Shown: positions 44,726 to 51,875 of the stretch, piece after piece | How the letters are laid out: each line of letters opens with the position of its first letter | Position numbering within the stretch: position 1 is the stretch's first letter | Assembly: GCF_020217425.1 (NCBI RefSeq) | Contig: NZ_CP084090.1 | Coordinates: forward strand, 124,001 to 188,000 | Reading direction: 5' to 3' | DNA length: 64,000 nt | Origin: Halomicrobium urmianum | GTDB taxonomy: Archaea > Halobacteriota > Halobacteria > Halobacteriales > Haloarculaceae | Notes under the pieces: model-generated | Told to the model about the DNA's origin: nothing | The model's input: the letters and a program-made list of their open reading frames with translations, nothing else | The model's database searches: none | Program-made: the position numbers and the translations under genes

Positions 44726-45115
44726 ATGTCACTTAACGCAGGCTACAACCTAGTCACGGACCGGGTCGAGGACACCCAGGAGGAGATGCCGGCGTTAGCG
44801 TTCTTCCGCCGGCTCGCAGGAGAGGGTTCACTTCCCCCTCGCCTCACAGTGACCGGTCTCGAAGACCTCCTCTACCAGACCGACGAAGGCGAACTCGATG
44901 ACGCCGTTCGAGAACTCCGCGACGTTCTGCGTGAGAGTGGTTCGTTTAGCGGTCCGAAGGCGATACAGTTCGTTTTCGATGGCGAACTGGTGGATGACGA
45001 CATTTTCACTGTTCGTATCGAACGAGGCGGTGAAGCAGTCTACTTACCCATCGGGAATCTCTTCGTTGAAGAGCCGAATCCCGTCGGTCCCAATCATGCG
45101 GTAGCCCGAAAATAG
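44726..45115 (+). CDS. 129-residue last gene of the BREX-like operon, unknown
   Basis: The protein starts MSLNAGYNLVTDRVEDTQ two bases after the methylase stop, so it is almost certainly co-translated with it. It has a helical segment with PALAFFRRLAGEGSLP, an acidic middle (LEDLLYQTDEGELDDAVRELRDVL, partly quoted) and a beta-rich C-terminus with DDIFTVRIERGGEAVYLPIG. I recognise no family; it is not obviously BrxA, BrxB or BrxF of known BREX types. It is a natural candidate for a new accessory protein of the system. Confidence 0.75.
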   Translation: MSLNAGYNLVTDRVEDTQEEMPALAFFRRLAGEGSLPPRLTVTGLEDLLYQTDEGELDDAVRELRDVLRESGSFSGPKAIQFVFDGELVDDDIFTVRIERGGEAVYLPIGNLFVEEPNPVGPNHAVARK

Positions 45116-45985
45116 GGATACCCCATTTTCGACATCTGTGGAAAACCAGGGCTAATCTGGACCCCTAAATTGGTTTTCCCGTTAGGTCACTCACGTCGCT
45201 CTGAGGCCGTTTCTGAGAGGTTCTTTTCTGAGAGGATGTATCCCTTTCACCACCTCGAAGAAACCGCTTGAGAGCGGTGTGGTCGCGGCTCACGTGTCTA
45301 GCCTGCGCATGAACGTGACCGAGTGGTTTCCCTCGCTGAATCGGCCCTTCCCAGATTGGACAACGACGTAGTCTGTATGGCTTTCTCTACGGAAGTCTGT
45401 GGGTGGTTGTTCGTGGGCTCTGAACCGTTGAATAGGAGCGTTTTAGACTAAACGGGACTAGCACCGATGACGCCGCGAGGTATTTACACGTGTTCTGGAA
45501 CGCGTTTAGTCTACGGTGTATTGAGAACCGGGGACCGAGACCGTGTTCGAGACCGTTGGGTGGATTTCGAAAAGGGTTGAGAACGGTTAGTGCGGCCACC
45601 TCTTGAGTATCTCCCATTAGTGTCGTCACCCCTCTGGTAACCACCCATGGGTTAACCCCCTTGTATTCCCCCTTACAAACATCTGACATCTCCCCCAGTT
45701 TCTCCTGTGGGGACGGCCGATACATCGACAATTGTCTAAACCGTCTACTCTACTCGTTGTTCAACCCTGGATTTCTGACACCGTCCATACACTGGGTTTC
45801 CAAATGCGCTAATAGTAGCCAAATCGGCGGCGTGAGCCAACCGTCCATACTGACACTTTTCACCACCAGTCTATGCAATTAAACATCGGGTACGAGAACC
45901 CCGAAAATTCAGACAAAATCGGGTTCAATTCGCGAGCCGACTTACCAACAAATCAACCCCACACCCCCCTCGCTGATGTAACAAC
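45116..45985. other. 870-bp non-coding region in the element
   Basis: No convincing gene: the open frames on both strands give non-acidic, Ser/Pro/Arg-rich translations. It holds the inverted repeat ggaaaacca/tggttttcc (45140-45148 and 45171-45179) behind the operon, a hairpin accgct/agcggt (45263-45278), the palindrome cgttt..aaacg (45439-45454), and the 11-bp inverted pair tagactaaacg/cgtttagtcta (45444-45454 and 45503-45513). The clustering might mark a regulatory region, an RNA gene or an origin. Confidence 0.5.
45140..45179. terminator. Inverted repeat downstream of the BREX-like operon
   Basis: ggaaaacca and tggttttcc are 9-bp perfect complements separated by 22 bp, 24 bp after the stop of the 129-residue gene. 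It is a plausible transcription end. Confidence 0.45.
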
Positions 45986-46228
45986 TTACCCCGTGGGTTC
46001 TGAGTCGGGTAGCCAGTACACCGTGTTTTTCCCGCCAATCTGCTTCCCGTTGAGTCGGCCTTCTTCGCGGAGGGATGAAAGTCTCTTGTAGGTGGCACTT
46101 CTTCCGATTGGTAATTCTTCTTTTACTTCATCAGTCGAAAGGACCGGGTCACTACTTTCCTGAAACAACTGGAGAATCTCTTCATCCGTCACTCGGGGCT
46201 TTCGCCCCGGCTTTGAGTTGTCGCTCAT
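45986..46228 (-). CDS. Winged-helix regulator, 80 residues
   Basis: The protein is mostly a winged-helix DNA-binding domain: RVTDEEILQLFQESSDPVLSTDEV forms the first helices, partly quoted, IGRSATYKRLSSLREEGRL the recognition helix and turn, and QIGGKNTVYWLPDSE the wing. The N-terminus MSDNSKPGRKPR is basic. The ATG at 46228 lies exactly 27 bp from a TATA-like aattaac box, so the transcript is probably leaderless. A 19-bp site next to that box and a second at the divergent promoter suggest that it represses itself and the neighbouring SWIM gene. Confidence 0.82.
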   Translation of the reverse strand: MSDNSKPGRKPRVTDEEILQLFQESSDPVLSTDEVKEELPIGRSATYKRLSSLREEGRLNGKQIGGKNTVYWLPDSEPTG

Positions 46229-46250
46229 GTACCAAAACAATCTCCGGTCG

Positions 46251-46260
46251 AAGTTAATTC
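46251..46260 (-). promoter_or_regulatory. TATA-like box for the winged-helix gene
   Basis: On the minus strand the sequence reads gaattaactt, centred 27 bp before the ATG at 46228. Confidence 0.5.
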
Positions 46261-46279
46261 TTACCGTTAGAGGTAGTAA
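46261..46279. promoter_or_regulatory. Putative operator site 1
   Basis: ttaccgttagaggtagtaa abuts the TATA-like box of the winged-helix gene on its upstream side, where transcription factor B binds. It matches site 2 in 14 of 19 positions, with identical ttaccg and ggtagtaa ends. Confidence 0.6.
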
Positions 46280-46327
46280 CCTTCATTGTACGGGCGCTAA
46301 GGCCGATTTCCGGTAGTTTTAACTTTG

Positions 46328-46346
46328 TTACCGCCAACGGTAGTAA
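46328..46346. promoter_or_regulatory. Putative operator site 2
   Basis: ttaccgccaacggtagtaa lies between a TATA-like ttttaact (46317-46324) and the predicted start of transcription near 46,347 for the SWIM gene. A protein bound here would block initiation. Confidence 0.6.
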
Positions 46347-46349
46347 TAC

Positions 46350-46435
46350 GAAGACGACCCGTCCCTGGGGCGTAACTCGCGGAAAACGCCCGGTGCTGGA
46401 ACACCGGACGGGTGGTCTTCGTTGCCCCGAAGACC
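46350..46435 (+). promoter_or_regulatory. Structured leader with competing hairpins before the SWIM gene
   Basis: gaagacgacccgtcc (46350-46364) can pair with ggacgggtggtcttc (46406-46420) at 14 of 15 positions, enclosing the hairpin ccggtg/caccgg (46390-46407). The alternative hairpin ggtcttcg/cgaagacc (46414-46435) uses the same bases and runs right up to the ATG at 46436. The two are mutually exclusive. Confidence 0.55.
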
Positions 46436-46975
46436 ATGAGAGAAAACGAATCTACGGCTGAAAAGCGTATCGTTGAACAACTGGATTTCGGCCCGAAGAC
46501 GGCCAAGCGGGTCGGATAGGAAGCATGGGAATTCACCGTCGTCGGCCCCCATCAAGTCGAGGTCACGAACGCCAGTTACGGCTTCGAGAAAGACGACCAC
46601 GTATACGTGGTCGGCGTCGAGGAGCGGGACGGCGTTGCAGTCCCTGCCGAGTGTGAGTGTCCTGCTGACCTGCACAGGGAACCGGACTGTAAGCACAAGG
46701 TCGCACTGGCGACGGTCGGGGGCTCGACCGTTCTGCAAGCCGCTGTCGCTTACGAGCCGCCCGCGCCGGCGTCATCGGATACTCCCACGAGCGGAGCGAC
46801 CACTGCCGCCGATATGCTCCAGACCGACGGCGGGACGGTCGCGGTCGAAGCCTCTGCCGACGAGCCGGATACCTGCCCAAACGGCGAGGAGTGGTGTCCC
46901 GGTCCCGACGCCGACGAGTTGCCCTGTTTCCCTTGCTACTGCGACCGTGAGGAGCGGGAGGCAAGGGAGGTGTAA
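46436..46975 (+). pseudogene. SWIM zinc-finger protein gene with in-frame TAG
   Basis: An ATG at 46436 opens a frame that reads MRENESTAEKRIVEQLDFGP and continues through an in-frame TAG at 46517-46519 (codon 28) into EAWEFTVVGPHQVEVTNASY and on to a SWIM finger (ECECPADLHREPDCKHKVAL: C-x-C...C-x-H). The protein character on both sides of the stop is continuous, so the gene looks recently interrupted. Translation might restart at GTG 46607, giving a 122-residue protein that keeps the SWIM finger. SWIM fingers bind DNA or protein and are frequent on haloarchaeal mobile elements. A Cys-rich C-terminus (DTCPNGEEWCPGP and LPCFPCYCD) ends the protein. Confidence 0.7.
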
Positions 46976-46977
46976 CG

Positions 46978-47247
46978 ATGTTCGGGAACAACCTCCTCCG
47001 AACCCTCGCCCTCGTCATCGGTGTGGTGCTCGTCGTGGTCGGCGCAGGGACGGGCTATGGTGGCTACAACCAGATGCAAGCCGCCGAGGAGTGGAGCCAG
47101 CAGACACACGACTGCGGGAGCACTATCGGCGACACGCGGGAAATTGAGTGTCCCGACAACCCCTATGATGGTGGCGGTCAGAAGGTCGCTTTCGGCCTAC
47201 TGCTCGCCGTCATCGGGGGCGTGATTTCCCGGTGGGGAACGAGATAG
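46978..47247 (+). CDS. Small membrane protein, unknown
   Basis: The 89-residue protein starts two bases after the SWIM gene stop and has two membrane helices (about residues 8-28 and 70-83) around a soluble loop with two cysteines (HDCGSTIGDTREIECPDNP). The loop is likely extracellular, with a disulfide possible. No family is recognised. The tight spacing suggests co-transcription with the SWIM gene. It converges with the integrase gene, with a 3-bp gap. Confidence 0.7.
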   Translation: MFGNNLLRTLALVIGVVLVVVGAGTGYGGYNQMQAAEEWSQQTHDCGSTIGDTREIECPDNPYDGGGQKVAFGLLLAVIGGVISRWGTR

Positions 47248-47250
47248 CAG

Positions 47251-48408
47251 TCAGCCCATTTTGTCGAGCGCGTCGCGGCGGTCACTAACCGGCGCGGCGT
47301 CGTATTTCATCGTCGTTTCGGGACTCTTGTGCCGGAGTTGTGCCTGTGCCGCTGCGAGGTCTTCCTCGCGGGTCATGTAGGTCCCGACCGAGTGGCGAAT
47401 CGAGTACCAACTCATCCGCCGGTTCTCGTACTCGATGCCGGCGCGGTCACACAGGCGACGCAGGAGCCGCCGGAGGGACCGCGGTGTGAACGGGTTCCCG
47501 TGAGTGGTTAGCCACAACTGGTCCGTGTCGTCAAACATCGGGTAGTGGCTCCGTTCGTGCATCCAGCGTTCCAGTGCCCGCGCGGTATCCGTTCGGAGAC
47601 TCACTTCCCAGTTGTCGAAGTTCTTCGAGGACTCTTCTTTCGGGATACGGAGGACGGCATTCTCGACGTCAACCCACGACGTTTTCGCGCTGGCGACCTC
47701 ATCGGGACGAAGCCCTGCGTCCAGGCTAGCCCACACCATCGACGTGTACCGCCAACTCGGGATTTCGTTTTCCTCCCAGTCGTCTACACCAAGTTCTTCG
47801 ACCGGCGTTCCGGTGTGTTCAGCAACGTAGGGTTTCAGGCGCTCACGGCGTTCCTCTTTGCACTTGACCGTACTGTAAGAGGGGATGGTCCCATATTCGA
47901 GAGCCGCTTCTCGGAGTTCCTGGCGTTCGCCTTTCGTGAGGTAGTCCTGCGGTTGCTGAGAGTTGTTTGTGCTAAACGTTTGGTCCGGGTCCCAGTCGGG
48001 TTCATCGTACTCGCAGTGTCGCCACTTGAAATATCGCTTGACCGAAGTGAGGCACTTCTTCTTGTGCGACTGGCTCTTGTCAGAGTACGCGACGGCGTCG
48101 ATGAAGGAATCCGCGTGGTCTGTCGTCGGAACGGCGACGTACTCATCTTCTTTCTTCCAGACGAATCGCTCGAACAGACCCAAACGGTACATCGTCCGCT
48201 TCGCTGTGGCCTCTGCGTATCCTATCTTTTCATCCGGCTCTTTCCCTTCTCGCAGGAGCCACCGGGCGAACTTTTCCCGGTGGTTTCGGTAGTCGAACTC
48301 CTGCTTTTCGTTCAGCATCTTCGCCGACTCATCGGGAACGAGCGGGAAGGGAATCTGTACGTCGGACTGCTCGCCGATGTTGGAAACGAAATCGGACTCG
48401 CGGGACAT
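47251..48408 (-). CDS. Tyrosine integrase of the element
   Basis: The 385-residue protein is a tyrosine recombinase with a core-binding helical domain (about 35-140) and a C-terminal catalytic domain. Visible catalytic positions are Arg234 (AGLRPDEVAS), Arg338 in WYSIRHSVGTYM (where the usual His of HxxR is Tyr), His360 (LRHKSPETT) and the nucleophile Tyr369 (MKYDAAP). The gene lies 99 bp inside attR and reads into the element, as usual for integrases that excise the element. The Tyr in place of the first His is found in some active recombinases, so activity cannot be excluded. Confidence 0.93.
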   Translation of the reverse strand: MSRESDFVSNIGEQSDVQIPFPLVPDESAKMLNEKQEFDYRNHREKFARWLLREGKEPDEKIGYAEATAKRTMYRLGLFERFVWKKEDEYVAVPTTDHADSFIDAVAYSDKSQSHKKKCLTSVKRYFKWRHCEYDEPDWDPDQTFSTNNSQQPQDYLTKGERQELREAALEYGTIPSYSTVKCKEERRERLKPYVAEHTGTPVEELGVDDWEENEIPSWRYTSMVWASLDAGLRPDEVASAKTSWVDVENAVLRIPKEESSKNFDNWEVSLRTDTARALERWMHERSHYPMFDDTDQLWLTTHGNPFTPRSLRRLLRRLCDRAGIEYENRRMSWYSIRHSVGTYMTREEDLAAAQAQLRHKSPETTMKYDAAPVSDRRDALDKMG

Positions 48409-48506
48409 GGTTTGTCTCCGCCCGCGTTCCGTCCAGAATCGAGAGTTTCGGGAAGGCGAGGGTCTTGATTTCGGGCGCGGACCCGTCCGACGCGCCGGTA
48501 GGCGCG

Positions 48507-48550
48507 TCTTGAGTCCGCCGCCGTTTCCGGGCTTGGCTACCCTCGCACGC
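48507..48550. repeat. attR, 44-bp direct repeat of the tRNA-Leu 5' half
   Basis: Identical to 37885-37928. It is followed on the right by the chromosomal flank that was originally upstream of the tRNA gene, in which a minus-strand cgctttacacc box lies near 48,575, about 30 bp from the tRNA 5' end. Confidence 0.93.
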
Positions 48551-48639
48551 GGGTGAACGGTCGGCCGGCGGCGGTGTAAAGCGTTCCGACTCGACCCACT
48601 GGCGACACGGTTTCCCCCGTGGACCGGCAAGGGGGCGAC

Positions 48640-49119
48640 ATGGACGAGCACACGCGGGACCCCTCGGTCGCGCCGCCGGCGGGGGACCCGACGGGCTGGC
48701 GGGCGGACGGCCAGTGGGAGCACGCGACGCTGCGGCGGGCCGTAGTCCACGGCGTGCGACTCTACAACGCCGGGGAGTTCCACGAGTCCCACGACTGCTT
48801 CGAAGACGAGTGGTACAACTACGGCACGGGAAGCACCGAGAGCGCCTTCCTCCACGGGATGGTCCAGGTCGCGGCCGGCGCGTACAAGCACTTCGACTTC
48901 GAGAACGACGACGGCATGCGAAGCCTGTTCAGAACCGCGCTGCAGTACCTCCAGGGCGTGCCGAACGACTACTACGGCGTCGACCTGCTAGACGTGCGGA
49001 CGACGCTGACCAACGCGCTGAACGATCCGACCGAACTCCACGGGTGGCAGATCCGCCTGGACGGGGAGGAACCCCTCGCGCGGGACGTCGACTTCGAGTA
49101 CGCGGAGTCGCTCGACTAG
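48640..49119 (+). CDS. DUF309 protein
   Basis: The 159-residue protein contains the DUF309 signature [21 protein letters not shown] (in part), with the paired His and Glu/Asp residues of the family, and the helical [19 protein letters not shown] segment. Many DUF309 proteins are small helical proteins found in archaea and bacteria, and their function is not established; the His/Glu pattern suggests a metal site. The ATG at 48640 is preferred over an upstream start at 48619. It is the first chromosomal gene right of the element. Confidence 0.87.
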   Translation: MDEHTRDPSVAPPAGDPTGWRADGQWEHATLRRAVVHGVRLYNAGEFHESHDCFEDEWYNYGTGSTESAFLHGMVQVAAGAYKHFDFENDDGMRSLFRTALQYLQGVPNDYYGVDLLDVRTTLTNALNDPTELHGWQIRLDGEEPLARDVDFEYAESLD

Positions 49120-49123
49120 CCGG

Positions 49124-50290
49124 CTACAGGTACGGTCCCATCACGTCGAAGTCGGCGTCGTGTCCGAGCCCGATGGCGTGACCGAACTCGTGGGTCACGA
49201 CGCCGTCCCGGTCGGAACTGGTCAGTCCCGACTCGACGTAGACGGGCACGACGCCGCGCACCGGGACGTCGCTCGCCTCGACGAGCGGGGCGCACCCGAC
49301 GACGCTGCCCTCCGAGGACGTGCCGCACTGCTGCTGGACGTCGTCGACGAAGTACACCCGCACGTCGACGGTTTCGCCGGCGTCGCTCTCCGCGGCCCAC
49401 TGCAGGCGGGCCTCGTAGGGCGTCCGCTCCGCGTGGACGCGCTCGTTCCAGAAGTCCATCGCGTGCTCGACGCTGCCTTCGGCCCCGGATTCGGGTTCCG
49501 CTATCTCGACCTCCAGTCGCGCCTCCTCGTAGGGGTTGTGCGACTGCAGCGTCGGGATCGGATCGTCGCCGTCCGCGACGCCGTCGTCGTCGGTGTCCGG
49601 ATCGGTCGGGTCGGTCTCCCCCGATAGCTCCTCGGGGTCCGTCAGCCCGTCGTCGTCGGTGTCCGCTGCGGTCGGATCGGTCTCGTTCTCCCGCTCCGCC
49701 AGGTCGTCCAGCCCGTCGCCGTCGGTGTCGGCCGCCGTGGGGTCGGTCGGGCCGCGCAGTTCCTCGGCGTCGCCGAGGCCGTCCCCGTCCGTGTCGGCGT
49801 CGTCGGGCGCCAGACCTTCGTCCAGTTCGCGCCCGTCGTCGACGCCGTCGCCGTCGGTGTCCGCCGCGGTCGGGTCGGTACCGACCGCGAGTTCGACCGA
49901 GTCGTTCAGCCCCTCGCCGTCGGTGTCGGCCGTCAGGAGATCCGTCCCGACCTCGACCTCCCGGGCGTCGTTCAGGCCGTCGCCGTCGGAGTCGGCGGCG
50001 AGGGGGTCGCTCCCGTGCTCGTGGACCTCCGCACCGTCGTCGAGGCCGTCGCCGTCGGTGTCCACCGCGGTCGGGTCGGTCCCGTTCGCCGTCTCGGCAC
50101 CGTCGTCGAGGCCGTCCCCGTCGGTGTCGGCGTCCATCGGATCGGTCGGGCCGACGAGCTCCTCGGCGTTGCCCACGCCGTCGCCGTCAGAGTCGAGAAC
50201 GCCGGCGACGGCCGTCGAGGCCGTCATCGTGAGCAATACGACGAGCAACAGAGGGATACGTGAGTGCTTCAGATGACCGACGAGGGACAT
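49124..50290 (-). CDS. Secreted metzincin-type metalloprotease with Ca-binding repeats
   Basis: The 388-residue protein has an N-terminal signal peptide (about 1-29), ten tandem calcium-binding thrombospondin-type-3-like repeats (DxDxDG loops, such as DTDGDGLDDGAE, about residues 33-250), and a C-terminal catalytic domain (about 265-388) with the zinc motif HEFGHAIGLGHD (HExxHxxGxxH) and a DVMGPYL segment that fits the Met-turn. This is the metzincin arrangement (matrixin-like). The repeats would need Ca2+ to be rigid. The protein ends immediately after the Met-turn, so the C-terminal region is minimal. The gene converges with the DUF309 gene. Confidence 0.88.
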   Translation of the reverse strand: MSLVGHLKHSRIPLLLVVLLTMTASTAVAGVLDSDGDGVGNAEELVGPTDPMDADTDGDGLDDGAETANGTDPTAVDTDGDGLDDGAEVHEHGSDPLAADSDGDGLNDAREVEVGTDLLTADTDGEGLNDSVELAVGTDPTAADTDGDGVDDGRELDEGLAPDDADTDGDGLGDAEELRGPTDPTAADTDGDGLDDLAERENETDPTAADTDDDGLTDPEELSGETDPTDPDTDDDGVADGDDPIPTLQSHNPYEEARLEVEIAEPESGAEGSVEHAMDFWNERVHAERTPYEARLQWAAESDAGETVDVRVYFVDDVQQQCGTSSEGSVVGCAPLVEASDVPVRGVVPVYVESGLTSSDRDGVVTHEFGHAIGLGHDADFDVMGPYL

Positions 50291-50458
50291 GACCGGCAGG
50301 TAGTCGGGTACGAACGGATAAGCGCGTCCCCTCGATATCAGGGTTTGATACGCCGACTGACAGCGGCGCTATACGTCGATCGGGTCCCGTGCCCGGAGCG
50401 CCGACCGACCGGATTCGAACCGTACGGACTATGAGCGGCTAGTGCCGACGGTGTCGAC

Positions 50459-51244
50459 ATGCGGATAGAGACGCTCGGCGAGGGCGACCCGGAGGTCGCC
50501 GTCGTCGGCGGCATACACGGGGACGAGCCGGCGGGAGTCCACGCCGTCGAGACGCTGCTGGCGGAGCGGCCGCCGGTCGAGCGGCCGGTGGCGCTGGTCG
50601 TGGCGAACGAGGCGGCCGGCGAGGCCGGCGAGCGGTACCTCGACGCCGACCTCAACCGGTCGTTCCCGGGATCGCGCGACGCCGACGCCCACGAGGAGCG
50701 GCTGGCCGCTGAACTGGCCGAGGCAGTCGGCGACTGCACGACGCTGGCGCTGCACACCACGCAGTCCTACGAGGACATGTTCGCCATCGTCGACGAGATC
50801 GACGACCTGGCGCGGTCGGCGTGCCCGCGCCTGTCGGTCGACGCCGTCGTCGAGGCCGGCGCCGACTACGAGGGCCGGATCTTCGCGTCGGTCCCCGACG
50901 CCATCGAGGTGGAGTGCGGCTACCAGGGCTCCGAGGCCGCGAAGGACAACGCCGTGCAGGTCGCCCGGGAGTTCCTCCGGGCGGTCGACGCCCTCCCCGG
51001 CGAGGCAGAGCGCAAGCGCGACGAACTGCCGGTGTTCGGGCTGGGCGGACCCGTGACGAAGCAGTCGGCGGACGTCTACGAGGTGTACGCGACGAACTTC
51101 GAGGAGGTCGCGGCGGGCGAGGCGTTCGCGGCGGCCGACGGCGATCCGATCGAGGCGGACGAGTCCTTCCACCCCGTGCTGATGTCGCCGGAGGGCTACG
51201 AGGACGTGTTCGGGTACACCGCCGAGCGCGTCGGGACGCTGTGA
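50459..51244 (+). CDS. Succinylglutamate desuccinylase/aspartoacylase family protein
   Basis: The 261-residue protein has the M14-like zinc motif VVGGIHGDEPAGV (His and Glu ligands), the DADLNRSFPG segment with substrate-binding Asn-Arg, and the TLALHTTQS histidine. It is a member of the succinylglutamate desuccinylase / aspartoacylase family of zinc hydrolases that remove N-acyl groups from amino acids; the substrate is not known. The C-terminal part (about 180-261) is the beta-rich domain of the family. It starts 168 bp from the divergent metalloprotease gene. Confidence 0.88.
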   Translation: MRIETLGEGDPEVAVVGGIHGDEPAGVHAVETLLAERPPVERPVALVVANEAAGEAGERYLDADLNRSFPGSRDADAHEERLAAELAEAVGDCTTLALHTTQSYEDMFAIVDEIDDLARSACPRLSVDAVVEAGADYEGRIFASVPDAIEVECGYQGSEAAKDNAVQVAREFLRAVDALPGEAERKRDELPVFGLGGPVTKQSADVYEVYATNFEEVAAGEAFAAADGDPIEADESFHPVLMSPEGYEDVFGYTAERVGTL

Positions 51245-51350
51245 TACGGGCTGTCGTGGCTGTGCTCCGGTTCGACCGCCCGTAGTCTGGCGGTCACCGG
51301 TACTGACCGACGACAGTCCGTACGAGGGATACCGATCGACGGTGCTGGCG

Positions 51351-51803
51351 TCACTCCTCTTCCGGCGGTTCGAACTCGACCAGCGTCAGGTCCCGGCCCA
51401 GCGCGCAGTGGTCGTGTGGCGGGTCGCCGACGACCTCCGAGATGCGGTACTCCTCGCCGAAGTCGGCCCCGTCGGGCACGCAGAACTCGTGGCTGGGGCA
51501 GTTCGTGTGCGGGCAGGGGCCCTCGAGGGCGGCGTTGCTGCCGGCGAAGGCGGACTTGCCGGCCACGTTGGCTCGAATCGGAGCGGGCTCGACCTCGACC
51601 GCGCGGACGCCGCCGTCGTGGACGGCGCAGTCCAGCGTCTGGCCCCCTTCGCGGACGTCGACGACGCGGTACTTCCGGTCCTCGGTGAGGTTCAGGCACT
51701 GGTCGCGATAGGGGCACCCCTCGCAGCCGCTGGCCTCGCCGTGGAACACGAACTCCGTCCCGGGCTCGGCGAGGCGGGTCCCGACGAGCGTGACGGTGGT
51801 CAT
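51351..51803 (-). CDS. UPF0179 protein
   Basis: The 150-residue protein has the UPF0179 Cys pattern: GCEGCPYRDQCLNL and LDCAVHDGG, then EGPCPHTNCPSHEFCVPDG and a late HDHCALG. The nine or so cysteines suggest a metal or iron-sulfur site. UPF0179 is an archaeal family of unknown function. The protein starts MTTVTLVGTRLAEPG. It is transcribed divergently from nothing close and converges on the aspartoacylase-family gene. Confidence 0.92.
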   Translation of the reverse strand: MTTVTLVGTRLAEPGTEFVFHGEASGCEGCPYRDQCLNLTEDRKYRVVDVREGGQTLDCAVHDGGVRAVEVEPAPIRANVAGKSAFAGSNAALEGPCPHTNCPSHEFCVPDGADFGEEYRISEVVGDPPHDHCALGRDLTLVEFEPPEEE

Positions 51804-51875
51804 GGCCCCGTCTAGGCGTCCTGCGTGATTAAGCGTTGGCTCCCGGGGTCGACCGGTTCCGGCCGTCGGGACGGC

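Larger units (their letters stand above)
37885..48550. mobile_element. 10.6-kb integrative element in tRNA-Leu carrying a BREX-like module
   Basis: The element is bounded by 44-bp direct repeats of the tRNA-Leu 5' half and has a tyrosine integrase gene reading inward, 99 bp from the right repeat. Its GC content is visibly lower than the flanking chromosome, with the methylase gene around 42,900-43,500 particularly AT-rich. Cargo: a four-gene ATPase/PglZ-like/DUF1156-methylase/unknown operon, a small winged-helix repressor candidate with operator sites, a SWIM-finger gene with a nonsense codon and a small membrane protein. No replication or conjugation gene is recognised. Confidence 0.9.

Noticed and set aside
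45387..45731. 114-codon minus-strand frame in the element's gene-free stretch
   Set aside because: No promoter, no recognisable domain and an atypical Ser/Thr/Pro/Arg composition; probably chance.
47251..48408. Integrase considered inactive because the HxxR histidine is Tyr
   Set aside because: Some active tyrosine recombinases vary at this position, and Arg234, Arg338, His360 and Tyr369 are all present.
48507..48550. A second tRNA-Leu gene at the right end of the element
   Set aside because: Only the 5' half up to the anticodon loop is present, with no 3' half or T-arm, so it is an att remnant and not a tRNA gene.
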